Assembly: GCA_030621975.1 (NCBI GenBank)
Contig: JAUXGQ010000166.1
Location: 1-5,445 of the forward strand
DNA from: Gammaproteobacteria bacterium
GTDB lineage: Bacteria; Pseudomonadota; Gammaproteobacteria; Chromatiales; Chromatiaceae
Reading direction: 5' to 3'
DNA length: 5,445 nucleotides
Shown here: positions 1-4,110 of the stretch, piece by piece
Numbering within the stretch: the first letter of the stretch is position 1
Layout: every line of letters starts with the position of its first letter
Program-made: the position numbers and the translations under genes
Notes under the pieces: model-generated
The model's database searches: none
Told to the model about the DNA's origin: nothing
The model's input: only the letters and a program-made list of their open reading frames with translations

Positions 1-806
1 AGCAGGTCCTGCCACGCCTTAGCCTTCTGTTCGGGCGAGCGCAATAGATAGGCCGGGTGATAGGTCACCACCAGGGGGATCCGGTTTCCCCCGAATTCAT
101 GCATCCTCCCCCGCAATCTGCCCACCGGCGTGTCGGTGTTGAGCAGATGTTGTGCCGAAATTCTTCCCACCGAAAGGATCACCCGGGGGCTGATCAGTTC
201 AATCTGACGCATCAGAAAAGGCTCACAGAGTAAGGCCTCTTCCGGCCTGGGATCGCGATTTTCGGGCGGACGGCATTTTAGGATGTTGGCGATATAGACC
301 TGTTCGCGGCTCAAACCAATCCCCTTCAGCATGGCGTTTAGCAATTGCCCCGCTCGCCCCACGAAAGGCTCGCCCTGACGGTCCTCGTCCGCCCCCGGGG
401 CTTCGCCGATAACCAGGAGATCCGCCTCCCTGTCCCCTACCCCGAATACGGCCTGGGTACGGGTTTCCGACAGACCGCAGGCCGTGCAGGACAACACCCG
501 CTGCCTCAGGGCATCCCAATCCAGGCGCGCCGTCTCTTTCGGGAGAGGGATAGGAGGGGATGTGGTCGCCGCGGCGGAAGGCTCAACAACATCGCCTGTC
601 TCCGGATGGGAGATCTCCGCCAACCCGGCCCGCGGATTCGGGGCGTCTTGCTCCACACGGATCGGCCGTACTACCGGGTCGGGCGTCCCTTCCAGGGGCT
701 CTTCCCGGGGCGGCGAAGTCCCAGGATCCAGATCGTCAGGCAGGCGGCGCACCCATCCCTGGATGCCCATGGCTGCCAGATACTGTCTGCGCAAGGTCTC
801 GTCCAT
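1..806 (-). CDS. Family 4 (Fe-S) uracil-DNA glycosylase, 3' end cut by window edge
   Basis: Excises uracil (from cytosine deamination or dUMP misincorporation) from DNA as the first step of base excision repair; cytoplasmic, monofunctional. Reading from the ATG at 806 gives 268 uninterrupted codons to the window edge; by family length only about 10-20 C-terminal residues seem missing. Seen directly: motif 1 GEAPGADED (residues 134-142), EPFVGRAGQLL (146-156), YIANILKCRPPENRDP (171-186) and the C-terminal HPAYLLR (250-256). Four cysteines fit the [4Fe-4S] ligands of the family: C107-x2-C110, C178 and C194, the last two 16 apart. The start follows AGGA with 7-base spacing, and lies 14 bases after the leuA stop, so the gene is probably co-transcribed and perhaps translationally coupled with leuA. 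Residues 23-92 are rich in Pro, Glu, Thr and Ser and look disordered; residues 5-21 form a separate short motif (see findings). The family call is secure; the role of the extension is not known. Confidence 0.95.
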   Translation of the reverse strand, partial: MDETLRRQYLAAMGIQGWVRRLPDDLDPGTSPPREEPLEGTPDPVVRPIRVEQDAPNPRAGLAEISHPETGDVVEPSAAATTSPPIPLPKETARLDWDALRQRVLSCTACGLSETRTQAVFGVGDREADLLVIGEAPGADEDRQGEPFVGRAGQLLNAMLKGIGLSREQVYIANILKCRPPENRDPRPEEALLCEPFLMRQIELISPRVILSVGRISAQHLLNTDTPVGRLRGRMHEFGGNRIPLVVTYHPAYLLRSPEQKAKAWQDL

Positions 807-820
807 GCCAGTATCCTGTC

Positions 821-2371
821 TCACACATCCCCAATCTGGGGGTGCTCGCGTAAAGCCGGCTGAACCATCTTGTTGTAGGCGTTCAGATAGGCCTTGGCCG
901 AGGCAATCACAATATCCGTGTCCGCGCCCTGGCCGTTTACGATCCGCCCCCCCTTCTCCAGCCGCACCGTCACCTCGCCCTGGGCGTCGGTGCCGCTGGT
1001 GATGTTGCTCACCGAATAAAGCTGTAACTCGGTGCCGCTGCTTACGATGGATTCGATAGCCTTGAACGCGGCATCCACAGGGCCGCCGCCCAGGGCCACA
1101 CCGGCTTCTTCCTTACCATCGATGGAAAGCACCACATCCGCCCTTGGGGTCTCCCCGGTTTCCGAACAGACCCGGAGGGACATGAGCTTGGCGCGTTCGT
1201 TCTCTAAAGCCAGGCCGGCATCCGTGACCAGGGCCTGGAGATCGTCATCGAAGATCTCGTGTTTCTTGTCCGCAAGGTCCTTGAACCGGGAGAAAGCCGC
1301 ATTCAGCTCTTCCTCCGACTCGAACTCGATACCTATCTCCAGGAGACGGGCGCGAAACGCGTTGCGTCCGGAGTGTTTGCCCAGCACCATACGGTTCTGG
1401 GTCCAGCCCACGTCCTGGGCGCGCATGATCTCGTAGGTCTCCCGGCTCTTCAGCACCCCGTCCTGATGGATGCCCGATTCATGGGCAAAGGCATTGGCGC
1501 CCACGATGGCCTTGTTGGGCTGCACCGGAAATCCCGTAATGCCCGACACCAGGCGCGAACAGTTGACGATCTGGGTGGTGTCCAGACCCGTATCGCAGGA
1601 GAAAACATCCTTGCGGGTGCGCACCGCCATGACCACCTCTTCCAGCGAGGCGTTACCCGCCCGCTCGCCAAGCCCGTTGATGGTGCATTCCACCTGCCGC
1701 GCCCCGTTGGAGACCGCCGTCAGGGAATTGGCCACCGCCAGTCCGAGGTCATTGTGACAGTGCACGGAAAACACCGCTTTGTCCGAATTCGGCACCCGTT
1801 CCCTGAGCTGCCGGATGAGGGCGCCGAATTGTTCGGGAATGCTGTACCCCACGGTATCCGGTATGTTGACGGTACCGGCACCCGCCTCGATCACCGCCTC
1901 GAGCACGCGGCACAGAAAGTCCGTCTCGGAACGACCCGCATCTTCCGGCGAAAACTCCACATTGTCGGTGTAACGCCGGGCCCGCTTTACCGCCGCCACC
2001 GCCTGTTCGACCACCTGATCCGGCTGCAATCGCAGCTTCATCTTCATATGGATCGGCGAGGTGGCGATAAAGGTGTGGATGCGCGCCGAATTGGCGCCCC
2101 GCAGGGCCTCCCCGGCACGGTCGATGTCCTTGTCCACGGCACGGGCCAGACCACAAACCGTACTGTCCTTGATGGCCTGGGCCACGGCCTGTACCGCCTC
2201 AAAATCCCCCGGGCTGGCAATGGGAAAACCGGCCTCGATCACGTCAACCCGCAAGCGCTCCAGCGCCTTGGCGATACGCACCTTCTCGTCCCGCGTCATG
2301 GAGGCCCCGGGACTTTGTTCACCGTCACGCAAGGTGGTGTCGAAAATAATCAATCGATCTGTATTACTCAT
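821..2371 (-). CDS. leuA: 2-isopropylmalate synthase (LeuA)
   Basis: Condenses acetyl-CoA with 2-ketoisovalerate to give 2-isopropylmalate, the committed step of leucine synthesis; cytoplasmic. The 516-residue product has the usual bacterial LeuA length. The TIM-barrel HMGL-like catalytic domain spans about residues 5-270. It shows the signature TTLRDGEQSPG (12-22; R15 catalytic, D16 metal ligand), SVHCHNDLG (202-210; H204 and H206 metal ligands) and GLGERAGNA (233-241; N240). A linker with HESGIHQDG (297-305) and LGKHSGRNA (330-338) follows. The C-terminal leucine-binding regulatory domain is about 392-505 (GGGPVDAAFKAIE, then TDIVIASAKAYLNAYN), so feedback inhibition by leucine is expected. 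The start at 2371 is chosen because GGAG lies 7 bases upstream and the protein aligns from MSNTDRLIIFDTTLRD. An in-frame ATG at 2413 would add an Arg-rich tail without a ribosome-binding site. It has its own promoter and a candidate leucine leader upstream, and is followed closely by the glycosylase gene. Confidence 0.97.
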   Translation of the reverse strand: MSNTDRLIIFDTTLRDGEQSPGASMTRDEKVRIAKALERLRVDVIEAGFPIASPGDFEAVQAVAQAIKDSTVCGLARAVDKDIDRAGEALRGANSARIHTFIATSPIHMKMKLRLQPDQVVEQAVAAVKRARRYTDNVEFSPEDAGRSETDFLCRVLEAVIEAGAGTVNIPDTVGYSIPEQFGALIRQLRERVPNSDKAVFSVHCHNDLGLAVANSLTAVSNGARQVECTINGLGERAGNASLEEVVMAVRTRKDVFSCDTGLDTTQIVNCSRLVSGITGFPVQPNKAIVGANAFAHESGIHQDGVLKSRETYEIMRAQDVGWTQNRMVLGKHSGRNAFRARLLEIGIEFESEEELNAAFSRFKDLADKKHEIFDDDLQALVTDAGLALENERAKLMSLRVCSETGETPRADVVLSIDGKEEAGVALGGGPVDAAFKAIESIVSSGTELQLYSVSNITSGTDAQGEVTVRLEKGGRIVNGQGADTDIVIASAKAYLNAYNKMVQPALREHPQIGDV

Positions 2372-2374
2372 GTT

Positions 2375-2410
2375 CCGTCTCCGCCGTCTGCCGCAACTGC
2401 GTTCGGACGG
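2375..2410 (-). promoter_or_regulatory. Possible stem-loop next to or over the leuA ribosome-binding site
   Basis: CCGTC (2410-2406) can pair with GACGG at 2388-2384, with a small inner CGC/GCG stem (2401-2399 with 2394-2392). It can alternatively pair with a second GACGG at 2379-2375, which includes the last base of the leuA GGAG. The second pairing would enclose the ribosome-binding site. The stems are only 5 bp, so this is a candidate only; no folding energy was computed. Confidence 0.35.
2379..2382 (-). promoter_or_regulatory. leuA Shine-Dalgarno (GGAG)
   Basis: GGAG lies 7 bases before the ATG at 2371 and decides that start over the ATG at 2413. It sits directly between two GACGG copies that can pair with CCGTC upstream, so its exposure may depend on RNA folding. 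Confidence 0.75.
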
Positions 2411-2449
2411 CATTAATCTGTATTCTAACTGGTTATTTTGCGTATGTTA

Positions 2450-2490
2450 GCCCTCGCCAGGGCGTGTCTGAGTAGCTTGCCCGTCAGGGC
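2450..2490 (-). promoter_or_regulatory. Candidate attenuator hairpins after the Leu-rich leader ORF
   Basis: Hairpin 1 is GCCC-TGAC-GGGC (2490-2479), with the leader stop codon TGA inside its loop. Hairpin 2 is GCCCT-GGCG-AGGGC (2463-2450). The 3' half of hairpin 1 (GGGC, 2482-2479) can instead pair with the 5' half of hairpin 2 (GCCC, 2463-2460), so the two states exclude each other as in classical 1:2 / 2:3 / 3:4 attenuators. Hairpin 2 is followed by TAACATACGC, not a T-run, so it does not look like an intrinsic terminator. The stems are short (4-5 bp). The placement is seen in the sequence; function is inferred. Confidence 0.4.
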
Positions 2491-2597
2491 AGCAGTCGCA
2501 GCAGAGATAGAAACGGAAAGGAGTCGTGCAGGCGCACAAGACCCGCCGCCGGATGTTCGGCGACCTGAAGCTGGCCTTGTGGTTTCTTAGGTATCAT
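2484..2597 (-). CDS. Putative leucine-rich leader peptide upstream of leuA (leuL-like)
   Basis: A 37-codon ORF on the leuA strand, starting with ATG at 2597 about 20 bases after the predicted transcription start and ending with TGA at 2486-2484, some 112 bases before leuA. The product starts MIPKKPQGQLQV and ends FLSLLRLLP. Five of the last eight residues are leucine (codons CTA, CTG, CTG, CTG, CTG at 2510-2490), eight of 37 overall. The stop codon lies in the loop of a hairpin. A GAGA seven bases before the ATG could serve as ribosome-binding site, although it is also in the 3' arm of a small hairpin TCTCG-ATA-CGAGA (2616-2604). Enteric leuL peptides work by ribosome stalling at Leu codons when charged tRNA-Leu is low, and this layout suggests the same logic. 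It is not recognised as any known protein. Chance occurrence of a CTG-rich frame in GC-rich DNA is the main alternative. Confidence 0.5.
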   Translation of the reverse strand: MIPKKPQGQLQVAEHPAAGLVRLHDSFPFLSLLRLLP

Positions 2598-2623
2598 TGC
2601 AATTCTCGTATCGAGATTTGTCG

Positions 2624-2652
2624 AATATAGCGCATTGTTCTCATCTTGCCAA
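2624..2652 (-). promoter_or_regulatory. Sigma70-type promoter for the leuA leader
   Basis: The -35 box TTGGCA (2652-2647) and -10 box TATATT (2629-2624) are separated by exactly 17 bases; each matches the consensus at five of six positions. The predicted start is near 2619-2617, giving a leader RNA of about 245 bases before leuA. It is the best promoter-like sequence noticed in the pssA-leuA gap and makes leuA independent of the ilvBN-pssA transcript. Confidence 0.65.
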
Positions 2653-2659
2653 TCCTTGT

Positions 2660-2680
2660 CCCTGATTTCAGACCCTGATT
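2660..2680 (-). repeat. Direct repeat AATCAGGG just upstream of the leuA promoter
   Basis: Two copies of AATCAGGG (2680-2673 and 2667-2660, minus strand) start 13 bases apart and end 7 bases before the -35 box. Their position would suit a regulator-binding site, but no known operator is recognised and the 13-base period is not one helical turn. Confidence 0.35.
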
Positions 2681-2691
2681 ACATGTCGGCC

Positions 2692-2707
2692 GGAGCAGGC
2701 CTGTTCC
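2692..2707. repeat. Short palindrome GGAGCAGG/CCTGTTCC
   Basis: Two 8-base half-sites without spacer, complementary at seven of eight positions, between the REP-like pair and the leuA promoter. It could be a protein-binding site or a remnant of a repeat. Nothing else supports a function. Confidence 0.3.
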
Positions 2708-2712
2708 TCCAT

Positions 2713-2784
2713 CCGTAGGAGCCCGCTTGCGGGCAAACGCGCGCGCGTGGAGGCCCATGTTCGCCCGCAAGCGGGCTCCTACGG
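2713..2784. repeat. Inverted pair of REP-like palindromes (BIME-like element)
   Basis: Two 26-base arms (2713-2738 and 2759-2784) are reverse complements at 25 of 26 positions, separated by 20 bases. Each arm has the core GTAGGAGCCCGC-TT-GCGGGC, itself a hairpin, and resembles the GTAGGAGC-type REP sequences that many gammaproteobacteria carry in many copies. The spacer region holds a perfect 12-base palindrome of alternating purine/pyrimidine, ACGCGCGCGCGT (2737-2748). The element lies 14 bases after the pssA stop, a typical REP location, where it could protect the 3' end of the ilvBN-pssA mRNA or slow polymerase. No T-run follows on either strand, so it is not a standard intrinsic terminator. 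Confidence 0.8.
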
Positions 2785-2798
2785 GCTATAATATTAGG

Positions 2799-3575
2799 TT
2801 ATGTTTCGGAACTTGCGCCGGATTTGACCGCCGTTTTCCGCGCCGCCCGTTTGCGGCGGAGTTGCACCAGCGTGACCACCGGACCCGACACCGCATAGGT
2901 CAGAAATATCAGGAACAATACCAATGGGGGCTGCAAAAACACCACGGCAAACCCCAGCATCATTACCACCACGAAAATGAACGGCACCTTGCCTCGGAAA
3001 TCCACCTCCTTGAAGCTGTAATAGCGGAAGTTGCTGACCATGAGCAAGCCCACGACTGTGGTCTGCACGCCCGCGATCCAGCTCACATCCGGCCCTGATA
3101 TGCCGTAGTCTACGGCGATCCACACGCTGCCCCCCATGATCGCCGCGGCGGAAGGGCTCGGCAGGCCCTGAAAATACCTTTTGTCCATGCTGCCGATCTG
3201 GGTATTGAAACGGGCCAGGCGCAAGGCGGTGCCCGCGGTATAGATAAAGGCCGCAAGCCATCCGATCTTACCCAGTCCCGAAAGCGCCCAGTGATACATC
3301 ACGAGGGACGGCGCCAGACCAAAGGCCACCATGTCCGAGAGACTGTCGTACTCCGCACCGAAGGCGGTCTGGGTATTGGTTATCCGAGCCACTCTGCCAT
3401 CCAGCCCGTCCATGATCATGGCGGCGAATATGGCTACGGCCGCAAGCTCGAAGCGCCCGTTAACGGCGGTCAGTATGGCGTAGAAACCCGCAAACAAGGT
3501 CGCGGTGGTAAAGAGATTGGGCAGCAGATAGATGCCGCGGACACGTTTGACAGGGGCTTTATCGGGTTCATCCAT
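2799..3575 (-). CDS. pssA: CDP-diacylglycerol-serine O-phosphatidyltransferase (phosphatidylserine synthase, membrane type)
   Basis: Transfers phosphatidyl from CDP-diacylglycerol to L-serine, giving phosphatidylserine, the precursor of phosphatidylethanolamine; integral inner-membrane protein. The 258-residue product contains the full CDP-alcohol phosphatidyltransferase motif D-G-x2-A-R-x8-G-x3-D-x3-D: D59, G60, A63, R64, G73, D77, D81, preceded by D56. Hydrophobic stretches fit several membrane segments, roughly residues 19-38, 44-57, 105-117, 145-156, 166-181, 197-214 and 216-237, with a basic tail (RRKRAARK). LRLARFN (118-124) and GLPSPSAA (137-144) are typical of the Bacillus-like PssA subfamily, which is unrelated to the E. 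coli enzyme. ATG at 3575 is chosen; the GTG directly before it (3578) is an equally possible start. An AAGAG motif is better spaced for an ATG at 3583 that opens a two-codon frame whose TGA overlaps the chosen ATG. The gene follows ilvN by 41 bases and is likely in that operon. Confidence 0.93.
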   Translation of the reverse strand: MDEPDKAPVKRVRGIYLLPNLFTTATLFAGFYAILTAVNGRFELAAVAIFAAMIMDGLDGRVARITNTQTAFGAEYDSLSDMVAFGLAPSLVMYHWALSGLGKIGWLAAFIYTAGTALRLARFNTQIGSMDKRYFQGLPSPSAAAIMGGSVWIAVDYGISGPDVSWIAGVQTTVVGLLMVSNFRYYSFKEVDFRGKVPFIFVVVMMLGFAVVFLQPPLVLFLIFLTYAVSGPVVTLVQLRRKRAARKTAVKSGASSET

Positions 3576-3616
3576 CACGACATGTTCCGCTCTTTTCGAC
3601 GATCTCGTTATCTCTA

Positions 3617-4108
3617 TCAGATAGCCAGGCCCTTGGCGCCTCGGGCGATGCCGGACGGCCCGGAACGCACCACCTCCACGATGAACTCATCGTGCACCGC
3701 CCCAATAAAGGCATCCAGTTTCTCCCCGGTACCCGTCAGTTCGATGATGTAGCTGGTGTCGGTCACGTCGATGATGCGGCCCCGAAAGATATCGGCCAGC
3801 CGCTTGATCTCTTCGCGTCCGTCTTTCTCCGCCCGGACCTTGATCAGGAGCATCTCTCTTTCGATATGCGGCCCGTCGGAGAGATCCAGCAGCCTGACCA
3901 CATCCACCAGCTTGTTGAGCTGCTTGGTGATCTGTTCGATGATCTCTTCGCTACCGCTCGTCACCAGGGTCATACGGGACAGGGAACTGTCCTCGGTGGG
4001 CGCCACGGTCAGCGACTCGATGTTATAACCCCGGGCGGAAAACAAGCCTGCCACCCGGGAAAGCGCCCCGGATTCGTTCTCCATCAGGATAGAAATGATG
4101 TGTCGCAT
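3617..4108 (-). CDS. ilvN: Acetolactate synthase small (regulatory) subunit
   Basis: Regulatory subunit of acetohydroxyacid synthase: it activates the large subunit and confers feedback inhibition by valine. The 163-residue length equals E. coli IlvH, and the whole sequence follows that subfamily. The N-terminal ACT domain (about 1-75) begins MRHIISILMENESGALSRVAG and has SARGYNIESLTVAPTED (24-40). G14 and N29, the positions where E. coli IlvH mutations relieve valine inhibition, are both conserved, so valine sensitivity is expected. The C-terminal domain (about 80-160) has FRGRIIDVTDTSYIIELTGT and ends near VEVVRSGPSGIARGAKGL. The start is two bases after the ilvB stop (TGA-TC-ATG), with GGGAG 11 bases upstream inside ilvB, pointing to translational coupling that keeps the subunits balanced. 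It ends with tandem stops TGA TAG. The equivalent name ilvH is also used for this subfamily. Confidence 0.96.
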   Translation of the reverse strand: MRHIISILMENESGALSRVAGLFSARGYNIESLTVAPTEDSSLSRMTLVTSGSEEIIEQITKQLNKLVDVVRLLDLSDGPHIEREMLLIKVRAEKDGREEIKRLADIFRGRIIDVTDTSYIIELTGTGEKLDAFIGAVHDEFIVEVVRSGPSGIARGAKGLAI

Positions 4109-4110
4109 GA

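Noticed and set aside
345..1002. Overlapping plus-strand and minus-strand frames over the glycosylase gene
   Set aside because: They are shadows: the minus-strand frame starting at 806 encodes all family 4 glycosylase motifs and Fe-S cysteines in order.
2372..2413. Upstream ATG at 2413 as the leuA start
   Set aside because: It adds an Arg-rich 14-residue tail absent from LeuA proteins and has no ribosome-binding site, while 2371 has GGAG at 7 bases.
1259..2416. Long open frame (385 codons) on the plus strand
   Set aside because: It lies antisense to leuA, whose protein matches its family end to end. The product has no recognisable domain and is His/Arg/Gly-rich, as expected of the mirror frame of a GC-rich gene.
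2450..2463. GCCCT-GGCG-AGGGC hairpin as a standalone intrinsic terminator
   Set aside because: The stem is 5 bp and the following bases are TAACATACGC on the minus strand and GTGTCTGAG on the plus strand, neither a U-tract.
2713..2784. Intrinsic terminator or CRISPR repeat at the inverted pair
   Set aside because: No T-run follows on either strand, and there are only two inverted copies rather than spaced direct repeats.
2727..3098. Plus-strand frame spanning the REP pair and the pssA 3' end
   Set aside because: It begins inside a palindrome and is antisense to conserved PssA sequence, with no ribosome-binding site or recognisable product.
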